Positions 11,936 through 22,765 of a DNA stretch of 64,000 bases are shown here, piece by piece (position 1 is the first letter of the stretch; each line of letters begins with the position of its first letter). A model generated the notes under the pieces. It saw nothing but the letters and a program-made list of their open reading frames with translations. It made no database searches and was not told the DNA's origin. The stretch covers positions 32,245,465 through 32,309,464 of the forward strand of contig OX419762.1 of NCBI GenBank assembly GCA_948567375.1. The letters run 5' to 3'. The translations under genes were made by a program, and so were the position numbers. This DNA is from Lunularia cruciata (taxonomy: Eukaryota > Streptophyta > Marchantiopsida > Lunulariales > Lunulariaceae).

Positions 11936-12135
11936 NNNNNNNNNNNNNNNNNNNNNNNNNNNNNNNNNNNNNNNNNNNNNNNNNNNNNNNNNNNNNNNNN
12001 NNNNNNNNNNNNNNNNNNNNNNNNNNNNNNNNNNNNNNNNNNNNNNNNNNNNNNNNNNNNNNNNNNNNNNNNNNNNNNNNNNNNNNNNNNNNNNNNNNNN
12101 NNNNNNNNNNNNNNNNNNNNNNNNNNNNNNNNNNN
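11936..12135. other. Assembly gap (200 N)
   Basis: Exactly 200 N, probably a gap of unknown true length. By comparison with D2 and with full-length B LTRs, the gap hides up to about 730 bp of D1 (gag-protease spacer) and the start of B3. Confidence 0.99.
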
Positions 12136-13031
12136 GCCTTCGGCTCAGCCTCCAGAGTTTCTTCTATTTCCACTATGGGTAATTTATCAGCATTGTCTCC
12201 TCCTCTTTGTTGAACTTCTACCTCACCTTTGCTTCCACTGCTTGACTCTTCAATTTGCAGAGTCAACTTTGGTTCTTCTCCTTCTTCCAAGTCTTTTGTC
12301 TTGTACTCAGCTTCACCCTCCAACTCTTTTGAGCTGGTTTGCCTCTCTTTTGTTCCTCCTCAGGTCCCTCCTTACATTCACTTGATGCTACTTTGGCCAT
12401 GAACCCTAGAAAGCTCAAATTCCAATTCCATGCCAGAAAAGTGATCCAAAGTCTACTTAGGATCTCAATCCAAGCTACCATATCTAATCTTCAAATCATT
12501 GGATTTCTTACTGTGAGTGAAGGCTCTTCTACTCACTCTTCTTTGGCATTGTGCAATCTCTAGTGCATGGTAATTGAAAAATGATTCTATCATAACCTGG
12601 TCTTGAGATCCTCACTCCTTCAACCTTGCTAAACATCAAACACTCAACCGGCTTCTCTATAGCCACTCCTTCGGGTCGACTGCTTAGTGGCGTAGGATAC
12701 TTGCGGGACATTTCAAAATCCCCTTGACAAAGTCTTGATTTTATAGTTCCTCATTGATCAGCCATTCCTCCATTGGTCATCACCAAAATGCACCCTTTTT
12801 GCATGACTTCCTCTTGACATTATATAGGTTTAGTGGTTTGCACTTTATCCGCCATTTCTTTGCTTGTACTTTCTTGATTCACCCCTACAAAGAGAAGTTG
12901 TTATGTCGTCTTTGCATCAAGTTGATCACCCAAAGACAAAGTCTCCTTACTTTGGGTCTCTCTTGGCCAATTTTGGCTCTAGTAATTTGCTTTGGACTTA
13001 GTTACTTTAGGTTTCAACCCAAGGTCACCCT
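12136..13031 (-). pseudogene. B3 LTR, first part (LTR ORF remnant)
   Basis: Minus-strand family B LTR fragment entering from the N gap. It encodes part of the acidic linker (LEEGEEPKLTLQIEESSS near 12240-12290), then jumps by internal deletion to the N-terminal region (FLAWNWNLSFLGF near 12400-12440; the SRPEGVAIEKPVE run near 12640-12690). D2 interrupts it at 13031 and it resumes at 45390-45493. The two B3 sides share CACCCTT at the D2 junction. Confidence 0.8.
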
Positions 13032-13483
13032 TGTCACACTATTTGTAGTGTCACATCTACATTGCTCAGGCACTGGAGTTGCAGTGATAGAAGTTAGAGT
13101 TATTTTAGCAATTTCTCAAAGACTACTTTTCGACAATCAGATTTTGTGTTTGGGGTACTAACTTCACTGTGGGGCCCACTGTCACTTTGCCCCATTTGCA
13201 CCATCAAGTGTGCCATCAGCGGGACTATTAGTGTTTCAAACCTAGCTCAAGTCCAAGGGTATACTTTTGATGTGCAGCTCCAGAGACCTCACTTGTTTGA
13301 TGTTGAGCATTCAAGTTCTTGGCTATGGTGGACAAAGGCCGACAAGCGTTACCTAGATTCTCTTAGCTAGAATGGATATGGCTTGATTATAATCAGTGCC
13401 CAATTGTTAGCAGTTTATAAAGTGACAAATCAAGTATTGATCTGAGTCGAGTTGATTAGAGAGTTGTAAACAATCTGATTACA
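13032..13483 (+). repeat. D2 5' terminal repeat (L unit)
   Basis: 452 bp from TGTCACACTATTTG to GATTACA. Its partner at 44832-45283 is also 452 bp. It lacks the X unit that precedes the 3' L. Confidence 0.9.
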
Positions 13484-14727
13484 TCAAAGAAATTAAGGCA
13501 GGGGGAAATCGAGTGCAAGAACTGTGAGTGTTGGTGGTATCTCCAAGCTTGGTGGATCATTGGTAGCTCAATTGAAGTTCAGTTTTTCCGTGGTGTGCAA
13601 AAGCTTGTTGCTTGATGCAGATTTGGTAGTAAGGCAGATGGTGTGTGAAAGCGCTGGCCAATTTTTGAGCAAAGAAGAAGCAACTCTCTAGTAGTGGATG
13701 TGATTTTGAGCTCAAGAGGTGAAGTCAGGACCAATTTGTTGTGAGTTGGGCTCAAAAAGTAAAATTGAAGGTGGAGTTGGGAAGCTATTCTTATGAATTT
13801 GTGATTTGGAGAAACCCGTGTTTTCAATTTGGCTTGAGTGAAGAGTTAGAGGAGGATTTGGTGGTCAGCCAAATTTAGGGTTTATATCAGATTTTACGGA
13901 GTTTATGTCAGATTTTGGCCAGATTTGGAGGAGTTTTGCTAACTTGGAGGAGTTTCACCAAATTTTGGAGGAGATTTGAAGTGGAAAGAAGAAAGGCCTG
14001 ATGTGGCTTAATTTTGGCATTTAGAGGCTTCAAGGCATAGGGCTGTGGGCTATAAGAGGCAATGAAAGCCTAGAAGGGCCAACAAGCTAGCTTGCTTGCC
14101 CTTCTAACCCTTCAAGGGTAGCTAGTTTAAAGTAGATCTTGGTCATTAGTTGAGAAAATCTGCACATCCTGCTAGATTGTGCGTAATAGTGTTTGACCCC
14201 TAGATCTCTTGTTCCTAGATTGGTGCCCTAGCCAACTGGTCCACCCTCACTTGTTGTCCTAATGACTATACCATTGTTATCTATACACTTGTAGCTTTGG
14301 CTAGGAGAGGCAATTTGATCTCATTCTTGGTGATCTTGGTAGCTTAGGACTGAGATACTTCTCTTATGTCAAATGCCAAGTGGTGGTAGAGTTAGTCTCA
14401 TGTTGTTTTATGAGATGGAGTGTTTTTGTTTAGATTTCTTGTGATTGGACCCCGTCCATTCTCTGATTCTTGTTTGTGCACCATGTTTGTGTGAGGTGCC
14501 CTGACTTTTTAGCGTTGGTACTCTAGTGTGCTCTTGATAGTGAGGCTAGAGTGATGACTAGTCATACTATCTTTGTTTCTCTCTGGTGAGGCAGGAAGTG
14601 ATGACCTACAAATTGTGAGAGTGCATGTTGTGATGGTAGGTTACAGGTTGCACTTTCCCCTAGTGTAGTTATCTTCGTTAGAGTTAAATTAGTGCGTGGT
14701 GTTTTGTGGGTATTGGCACTTGGTGGT
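13484..14727 (+). other. D2 leader, first part
   Basis: Non-coding leader aligned with D1. It contains a primer-site-like TGGTGGTAGAGTT at 14381-14393 and a palindrome-like stretch around AAGCTAGCTT near 14070-14105. A2 is inserted at 14727/14728; the leader resumes at 37221. Confidence 0.6.
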
Positions 14728-15462
14728 TGTAATACTCCGAGAACAAGAGAAGAGAGAAAACACAGATTACACATTCAACATTCGGTGAACCAAAGGAGCA
14801 TCTTCTCTTTATAATATAGACAAAGAAGATCTCTTCCAAGAAAGCTCCACCATAGGATTAGACACATTGATAGATGACATGTCATCAAGCTCCACCCTTG
14901 GATTACTTACTTGGATGGGTGACATGTCATTCTAGGTCCTATCTGGTTGGTCAAACAAGCTTTGACCAGAAGGAATCTTTTAGGGAATCTTCCTATAAGA
15001 GTCTCAGAATCACATGAGTAAGGTACTGTTGGAAAGCTCTCAACAAGACAAACCAGGGGGGAGGGGAGGCTAGCCTTTCCTCCATTGGGGGGCAATCTAC
15101 ACATTTTCAAGGCCTTATTCATCTATTCAAGCCTCCAAATTGCCTTCAAAGATTTTAGGCATATTTCGGTTCCTACTCTATTGGTAGAAGTCCCCTTTTG
15201 GTGATACCTCTTTCTGATCTGTTAAATCCATCATGTGTAACATCATTCCAGATGTTACCAAACCAATTCTCACCTTTAAATCATATGTCTAGCTATTGGT
15301 TCTAAGGTTCTCAAGTCTATTTCGGTTTATGCTCTATAAGTAGAAGTACTTTTTTGGTGATACTTCTATCTGATCTATTTTGACCATCATGTATAACATC
15401 ATTCCAGATGTTACCAAACCAAATTTCACATCTAGATTATATGGCTAGCTTGTGGTATTACA
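14728..15462 (-). repeat. A2 3' LTR
   Basis: 735 bp, TGTAATACTCC to GTGGTATTACA (plus view), ending on the polypurine tract. It includes a tandemly duplicated block of about 137 bp (roughly 15178-15300 and 15315-15440, both containing AACATCATTCCAGATGTTAC) that is single in A1. Confidence 0.92.
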
Positions 15463-15478
15463 GACCTCCCTCCTTTTA
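15463..15478 (-). promoter_or_regulatory. A2 polypurine tract
   Basis: The minus strand reads AAAAGGAGGGAGGTC immediately before the 3' LTR, a textbook second-strand primer. Confidence 0.85.
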
Positions 15479-15499
15479 AGATGCAATATCATCGTTGTG

Positions 15500-15675
15500 C
15501 AATTGTTGCTGAAATGCTTGCACCAACACTAGTGCATGTGTCAAATTGGCAGCGGGCTCCCATGTTGCTTCATAGAGGAGGTAACCTTTCCACTATACAA
15601 GATAGTCCACCTGTGGATGGCGAGTACCATGTATGCATTTTTGGAGAATACGCTCCACTTCATATTCTTCTATGC
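15500..15675 (-). pseudogene. A2 chromodomain
   Basis: Minus strand, fused to the integrase C-terminus. It shows the chromodomain series EEYEVERILQ (15640-15670), QVDYLV near 15600, a stop codon (15593-15595) where KWKG-type domains have Lys, then WKGYLLYEATWEPAANL down to about 15535. The aromatic positions typical of methyl-lysine cages (Tyr, Trp, and a W-E-P motif) are retained. In chromoviruses this domain guides integration to heterochromatin. A single stop truncates it. Confidence 0.9.
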
Positions 15676-16800
15676 CATCAATGAGTGTCGAACAAGGTCG
15701 AATGTCTAGTGTGGAATGACCCTGACCTGATTGGAGAGCAAATTTGCATAGAAGAGAAACATGGAACATTGGATGGATCTTCATGTGTGATGGTAGCTCA
15801 AGGGGATAGGCCACAGCGCCTACGTGACAAAGAATCAAGAAAGGCCCAATAAAATGAGGTTTGAGCTTATGAGGTCCAACTAATGTGAGGTTGGTTGTCA
15901 ATAGCTACACTTGATCCCCAACATTGAACTCCATGTGCCTATGGTGTGCATCAGCATACTACTTCTGTTGATTTTGTGCAATATGTAATCTGTGCTTGGC
16001 GCTCTCCACACCGTGTTAGATTCTAGAAACAAATGTGTTGACGGCATCGACCTTGGTAGCCATTGGACTGATCTTCATCAAGCTAGAAGGTGTGAAGGGA
16101 TGCTCACCATACATGAGAAAGAACGGAGTGACATGGGTGGATGCATTCACTAATTGTTGTAGGCAAATTCCACCAATGGGAGTAGGGTGTCCCACCTCTC
16201 TTGCTTTTCTAAGGTGAAGCCGTGTAACATGTCTTCATTTGTGCAATTAGCCCGCTTTGTTTGGCCATCTTTTTGTGGGTGGTAAGTTGTGGACATGGCC
16301 AACTTGGTTTTGAAGAAACCAAAGAGTGTTTGCCAAAACAAACTGGTGAATTGAGTGCCTCTATCAGTGATAAGTACTTTAGACAGGCCATGGTGAGAAA
16401 AGAGTGCATCTAAGTATAATTGAGCTAGTTGTGGAGGGGTCACATCCTTGGTGGTAGAGCGTACATGAATCATTTTGCTGAGCCAGTCTACAAAGACCAT
16501 GATGGAGTCAAACCTTGAGGTGGCCTTGGGTAATTCACAAACGAGATCCATACTCACTTGTTCCCAATGTTGGGTAGGTGTGGGGAGAGGTTGAAGGAGC
16601 CCTACATGAGCTTGATTAGAGGGTTTGTTCTATTGACAAAGTAGGCAGCTATGCATGTACTCCATCATGTCATTGCTCATCTTGGGCCATTAGTAATGGC
16701 ATTGGACTGCATCCAAGGTCTTGTCTACTCTGACATGACTTGCAATGGCCGAATCATGACATTCCGCTAGAATGGTGCTGCATAATTCTGGAACATTTGG
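15676..16800 (-). pseudogene. A2 integrase, catalytic Glu changed to Lys
   Basis: Minus-strand DDE integrase. The N-terminal HHCC zinc domain is readable near 16620-16790 (H and H in a HDSAIASH run, CLLC after it). The core has MDLVCELP (first Asp, near 16545), ITDRGTQF (second Asp, near 16365) and DGQTKRAN near 16255, where QTERxN is expected: the third catalytic residue is Lys, a single G-to-A type change. The C-terminal GPF block (FIGPFLIL near 15830) precedes the chromodomain. The core reads open for 135 codons. It would insert cDNA into the genome but is catalytically dead as read. Confidence 0.92.
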
Positions 16801-17430
16801 AATCCATAATCTACCATCACAAAAGGTGAGTCCTTGCGTGTTGGTGATGCCTTTGGATGACAACACTTCTACAATCTACGGATCAGTTTTTGTAGTAGCC
16901 AGAATCTTTGGCCAGAATTCAGGGTTAATCTTAAACTCTGCCACCAAGTTGTATGCTATTGGCACGCGGATAAATGCATCTACAAGTTGCTTCTTACCTT
17001 CCATGTAGGTGATTGACATGTTAAAGCGTTGTTGCCTCTTTGCCCACTGAATCTGGCAACAAGATAGATCCTTTTGCATCTTGAGGTAGACTAGAGGTTT
17101 GTGGTCTATCTCTACTACAAATGCCTTCTTGCCCAGATATTACTTCCAATGCTTGGTTGCCAAAACAATGGCCAGCTCGTCTCATTTGGTGGTGTGGTAG
17201 TTGCACTCTGCCGGTAACAACTTTCAAGAGAAATATGCAATTAGATGCCATCCATCATGCCACTCTTGTTGTAGGACTGCTCCTATTGCTACGCTTGATG
17301 CATCTGTAGCCAACTTGATTGGTCGTTTTGGGTCATACCACTTCAAGATTGGTGCATGTAGCAAGGTGGCTTTCAATTCTTAAAAGGTCAACTCTTGTGC
17401 GGTTCCCTATGTCCACTTCTTCCCCTTGCC
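16801..17430 (-). pseudogene. A2 RNase H and RH-IN tether
   Basis: Minus strand: YDPKRPIKLATDASSVAIGAVL near 17275-17340 holds the first catalytic Asp (ATDAS). IDHKPLVYL near 17085-17110 holds a later Asp. A tether with NINPEFW-like residues near 16905 leads to the integrase. RNase H would remove the RNA strand after cDNA synthesis. Several stops interrupt it. Confidence 0.88.
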
Positions 17431-18140
17431 AAGTAGTGCCGTTAAAGGCTATGCAACCTTGGAGAAGTCCTTGACAAATCTACAATAAAATCTTGTCAAC
17501 CCCAAGAAGCTCTTGAGTTGAGTCTGATCTTCTAAGGCATGCCATTTTTGAATGACCTCTATTTTATCTATCAATACTTGAATGCCCTTTGCACTTACTC
17601 TATACCCCAAGTTGTCTACTTCAGACTTGCCAAACTCACACTTTGAGATTTTGGCATACAATCGATTGTCTTAGAATCTGGAGGACTTCTTGTAGATGTT
17701 GTTTGTGTTCCATCATTGTGCTACTGTATACTAAGATATCGTCCAAGAAGACGATAACAAATTTATCCAAGTATGGATGAAATATGTCATTCATTAGACT
17801 CATGAAAGTGGCAAGTGCATTGGTGAGGCCAAAAGGCATCACAAGATACTCGAAGTGGCCATACTTGGTTCAAAAAGCAGTTTTGTACACATCTTCCTCT
17901 ACAATTCAAATTTGATTGTAACTGCTCCGTAAGTCCAATTTGGTGAAGTATCTTGCTCCATGGAGTTGATCAAATAGGTCATCCATGCGAGGTAAGGGGT
18001 ATTTGTTCTTCATTGTTTGCTGATTGAGACCTTGATAGTCAATGCACATGCGCATTGTACCATCCTTCTTCTTCACAAACAAGACAGGAGCCCCATATGG
18101 TGATACGCTAGGTTGGATGAACCCCTTATGCAGCATCTCC
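17431..18140 (-). pseudogene. A2 reverse transcriptase
   Basis: Minus strand, well preserved. [17 protein letters not shown] near 18040-18100, [19 protein letters not shown] near 17906-17965, [12 protein letters not shown] near 17810-17842 and the catalytic FLDDILVYS near 17720-17755 follow in order. Then comes the primer-grip/thumb region FGKSEVDNLGYRVSAKGI near 17580-17635. Two open stretches (17906-18427 and 17636-17842) are separated by a stop and shift. This gives the reference for calling A1. Confidence 0.93.
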
Positions 18141-18823
18141 TCAATTTGAGTGTTACACTCCTCCAACTCATGAGGTAATAGGCGATATGGGGCCTTACAA
18201 GGAGGTGTCTTCCCCGAGAGTGTCTCAATTTTATGATCTACTCTCCTTTTTGGTGGTAACCCTAAGGATAGATCATCAAGAAAGACATCTTGAAATTCAT
18301 CCACCATAGCCTTCAGTTTCTCAAGAACTTGTCCATCAAGTTGTGCACTCTGGACTTCTCTTATTAGACCCATGGAACATCTATCGGTCATACAGACAAT
18401 TGCCATCCCTATGACATATAGAGGCAAATCTTGCTTGGATGACTTTTCTTAAACCCCAATGATTGACTGGTGGTGGGTTCTCACTACTTTCTTCCTCAAA
18501 TCTACCATAGGAGTGTAATGCTCCATCCATGGCATGCCTAAGATTGCATCATAACGAGCTAATTGTATCACTCACCACTCAATTGCATCCTGATATTCTT
18601 CTACAAAGAGTGTTACACATCTAGGTAATGATTCAATCCTCTTTGTTTACTCATTAGGGAACTCAACTTCTACACTCTTATCCCTCTCTAGATCCATTCC
18701 CAATCTTATTGCAATAGAGCAAGTTAAGAAATTCTCTATTGCTCTCAGATCGATTAATACTCTCACTTGATTGCTTTCTAGGACTCCATTCACAACAATC
18801 ATATGTGAGGTTGCCTTTCAGGA
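18141..18823 (-). pseudogene. A2 protease and linker, cut by B4
   Basis: Minus strand. VVNGVLESNQVRVLIDLRA near 18740-18800 aligns with the protease strand of A1. D-S-G is replaced by D-L-R, so the site is degenerate. An ILGMPWMEHY-like block near 18520-18545 matches the conserved C-terminal protease G-x-x-W/D segment. The linker down to RT keeps [12 protein letters not shown]. The remainder of the gag-protease spacer continues at 22606 beyond B4. Confidence 0.75.
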
Positions 18824-21800
18824 TGTGACAACCCGACAAATATCACTTTTGCGGTAATCGGGTGAGTAAAGTTTGTTCCCGTAGAGATACAAGTCAGAAA
18901 TATCTAAATACGAGGTCAAACAATAACAATAGAGTTCTTCTTGGTTGCGTCTTTAATCTCTTAGGTAGAAACCACACTCAAAAGAGAGTAACAAGCACTG
19001 ATTGTCAATCTTGTCAAGAATTCACATTCCTTAATCACAACTTCTTCAACTCTTTCCAAACAATCTTGATTGTGATGATTCAGGCTCTCCCAAAAACGGC
19101 ACTTCACTGCAAAATGACTTCACCTCAGAATTGTGTTCCACCCCTCCACTGAAGGCACAACTTCCTTGATCAAAATTGCTTCACATCAACACTGCACTAC
19201 ACTCACAAATGCAAAATACTACCAACACTATACTTCCTCTCAAATCTGTCAAGGCATTGCTCCAATTGCACTTCACTTAGGATCAAACACACAGAATGAA
19301 GATCAAGGCTGCGGAATCCAACATCCAACAAGCACACTGACTTGCACTTCAAATTTCTCCACACACTCACAAACATAGACACAAAGTTGATACTCAGAAT
19401 CAAGCTCAAGCGACGAGCACTGCTTCACAGCACTTGGCTTTATCTATTCTTAGAATTATGAGCACTGAACAACACAAGACTGCAAATGCCACTCTTAAAT
19501 AGTGAAACAATCGACATTTATCTTCCTAATGCACCTCTCCCTTGCAACTCTACAAACCTGCAGATCTGAAATGACAATGCACCTCTTCATATCTGCCTAT
19601 TCAAATCTCAAAATTGATTACTAATCCGATCCGATGTCTACTTCTTCTTTGGCTTTCAAACCCAAACCCAAAGTAACTTTACTTCCTACTGCTCTGTCCT
19701 TGGGTTTCATAATTCCTACCTCTTCTACCAGATCTAACAGTTCTCTTTCCTGATCTAACATTTTACTAGTGGGTAATCTATCTAACTCCTTATCTTCTGA
19801 CCCACTCTTCTCTAATGTCTCCAATGGTAACTCCAAAGACAACTGCACTCCTACTTCATCTACTTTGGGTTTTGCTCTAACATCTTTTCAAAGTTTATCT
19901 ATCTCCAACTTTACCAAATCTAATCTAATCGTGATATTATCTTCTACTTCTAATATTTTCCTATCTACACGAGTTTTAAGACTAATAAACAAAGCATTCA
20001 AGTTTGTGTCCTTTGCATGTCTCCTCCTCGTCTCCTACACCAACAACTTCAACTCGTGTAGCCTTGTCTCTTCAATACAAACACTGGCCTATGTACTTAG
20101 CATCGCATTCATCCTAATTATGATCTCCTTCAATGGCTCCAATCTCATCTTCCTTTCCCGCTCCTGATTTGCAAGCCAATCTTCCTTGTACATTGCCAAT
20201 TCTGCCTCAAAATCAGCTTTCACCATTTTCTTCTCCTTCTCCTTCTCCTTCTATACAACCTTCTCTTCCTGATTATGAAGTAACTCTTGTAATCTCTCTT
20301 CTTCCCTATATCTCACTATCAACTCCTATTGCCATAGTTGCTTCTTCTCTTCTACACTCTCCATCACTCTATTGAGCTCTTGTTCCTTCTCTACTACCCT
20401 TGCCATAGCATGGATAATTTCTAGTCTTGAATCAACAAATTGCTGCTTCAAGATTTTGTACTCAGCTACTTGTCTTTCCCTTGCTATGTCACTCTTCTTC
20501 ACAAGTTCCTCTCGATAACTTGCTTCTTTCTTCAAGTTCTCAATCACTCGACTCTGCACTACTGCATCCACTTGAAGTACTTCCCTTTCCTCCTCACCTC
20601 GGATTATACTCTTCTTCAACTCCGAGTTCTCTTCTTCCAGTCTTGCTAATACCTGCAACACAGTCTTCACCTTTGGACACTTCGATTGCATCTCCTTCTT
20701 CTTGTGCTCTAGCTTTACTAACTATGGGCATACAACTTCTTGAAGGTACTCCACTCCATCACTCGCAACTACTACCACCTACGGAGTGATCTTCTTCTTT
20801 ACCTCTTCTTCTCCCGATACTCACCTTCTTCTCTGCAATAGTCGTATCGGAATAGACGCTTCACTTCCCAAACTAGCATTCTCCTCTTCCCTTGCCTTGC
20901 TTGGACCCGCTTCACACTTTGCCTTGCGCCTTGACCGAACTCCCCTCTAAATCGTGATCTTCTCCTCCTCCGGCTTGGGTACCTCGTCCTCCAACTTTGC
21001 GTTATTCTCTTCCTCGAGCTCCACCCCAACTTCTTCTTCTTCTGTAGGTACCAACGTCATCTCTACACCTTCATTGCTATCACTACTCATATCCTCACTT
21101 TGTAGCATGAACTCAGGTTCTTCCTCGTGTTTTGAGTCTTTGTACTTGCACTTGGCTTTGCCCTTTGAGTCTTCTTCCGATGATGCGATCACCACCATAC
21201 CTTTCCTCGGGTTTCCTCTCTTGGTCTTCCGAGGTCTTGTCTTCTCTACGTCTTTTCCTTCTCCTTGTTGGCTCTGCTTCTTTGACTTTGGAGTGCTTAC
21301 TTCTACCTGCATACTCTTCCCCGTTTGCATGTAGTACTCATCACTGCTTTGGATTTGAAGAATATATTGTTGCTCCTCCGCGTCAACTTCTTTTCTCAAG
21401 TCGGGATGAAAGTGAGACACCATTTTGCTGCGCTCCACCGCATTGAGCAAATTCAACCCAAGGTAGAAATGTGTTGCAAACGGCACGATGTAGTGTACAG
21501 GCGACTTATCCCACAAATTCTACACCATCTGCCTTGTTCTCCCATGGAAGCACCTTGCCTAGTTGATGGGTTCTCCTACAAACATCTTATGGAAGAACAC
21601 CGCTTGGTGTTTCATCACATAAGTCGTTCTCTCCGGCTTCAGGATTGCCATGAGAGCACTCACAATCCCTCTCTTCACCGGATCTTTGTAACTCTTGACC
21701 TTATACCCATTCTTCATGCTCTTTGAAGAGAAGGCATCCCTCACTTCTTGGGTTTCTTTGGCTACCTCTCCCTTCCTCAAGAACGTGGCACCCTGATCCG

Positions 21801-22600
21801 CGCTTGCCTCTCTTTCAAGTACCAATCTCCAATCCGACTCTGTCCAACAAGCTGGATTTCCTCTCTTCCCCTCTTCCTTGAGGCCATCAAGACACTTACT
21901 CTCAATTATCTCGGTCATGAATCCTGGAAAACTCACATTCCATGCCAAGAATGTGATCCAAAGTTGGCTCAAGACTTCAATTCTTGAGATCACATCTAAC
22001 CTCCAAATCGCATGATTTCTCACTACAAATTTGGACTTCTTCTTTCCTCCTCCCATCTTTCTTGCTTCCTCACTATCTCTTGGGTTAACTTTCTTGAATT
22101 CTCCTCTACACACTAGCGCGTCTTCAACTCTACTTCCCTTCCTCCAATCTCCTATGAGACGACTCCTTAACGGCGAAGGGAAATTGCTTGACATTACTTT
22201 GTCATTAGCCCAATAAAGAGTCGTGCCTTCTTCGCCTCTCTTCAATTTGAGTTTCTACCGAGAAATCACACCTCTTGCATGCGCATGTCATTGTCAAGTG
22301 TACTTCACACATATGACGGCCGGTTTTTGAACAGTCCCTTCTTGAGTTTCTTGCCCCAAAGAAAAGTTGTTACATTGTCTTTGCCTCGGGTTGAGTTCCC
22401 CCTAATACAAAGACTTCTTACTTTGGGTTGTATGCTAAAAAGGCAAGTCCAAGTACTTTGCCTTATGACCCAAAGCCACATTACCTTGGGTTTTATCTCG
22501 AAGACTCTTTTCTTTGCCTTCTTTGGCCATAGGGGCAATCCAACTTCTCTATACACTTCTTCTTCTCCATTTAAAAAAAACAAAAAATGTGGGTACCACA
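18824..22600 (-). mobile_element. Solo LTR B4 (full-length family B LTR, 3777 bp)
   Basis: Plus view: TGTGACAACCCG at 18824 and GTGGGTACCACA at 22600, with a 5-bp TSD CAGGA (18819-18823) / CGGGA (22601-22605, one mismatch). A2 sequence is continuous across the insertion when compared with A1, confirming the borders. No gag-pol is present. The length agrees within 4 bp with solo LTR B6 (3781 bp), so about 3.78 kb is the full LTR length, and most of it is the LTR ORF. Confidence 0.92.
19621..22245 (-). pseudogene. LTR-encoded ORF of B4 (unknown protein, about 870 codons)
   Basis: Minus strand, sense to the B element. Three long open segments follow one another: 21559-22245 (228 aa), 20947-21516 (189 aa) and 20326-20691 (121 aa), then shorter ones to about 19621. 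The start taken is Met at 22245. Part 1 has conserved ITFLAWNVSFPGFM and LKPERTTYVMKHQAVFFHKM runs; part 2 starts with HYIVPFATHFYLGLNLL and becomes a Lys/Glu-rich acidic linker; part 3 is heptad-rich coiled coil (EEENSELKKSIIRGEEE). No catalytic motif is seen. Function is not recognised; possibilities are a Gag-like structural protein or a captured host coiled-coil gene. Only a few stops separate the parts. Confidence 0.75.
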
Positions 22601-22605
22601 CGGGA

Positions 22606-22765
22606 TCTTTGCACATTAGTCTTCTTCCTTTCCTTGCTTCTCTTTCTCCTTATTGAGCCAGTAAGGCCGTGAGGTACATTTACTACCAGTCTTTGTTTTC
22701 CGAAGTGATTTCCACCTCCTCTTCAATGCACCTCTCCATGTTGTTCAAAGATTGCCTATATGAAG
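22606..22765 (-). pseudogene. A2 gag-protease spacer between B4 and B5
   Basis: 160 bp matching A1 1120-1275 (both contain TTGAGCCA.TAAGGCC). It proves that B4 and B5 are separate insertions into the same A2 copy. Confidence 0.85.

Noticed and set aside
18824..22600. B4 as a complete small element with its own gene
   Set aside because: It starts and ends with B LTR termini, has TSDs directly at those ends, matches B5 LTRs along its length and lacks PBS, RT and PPT.
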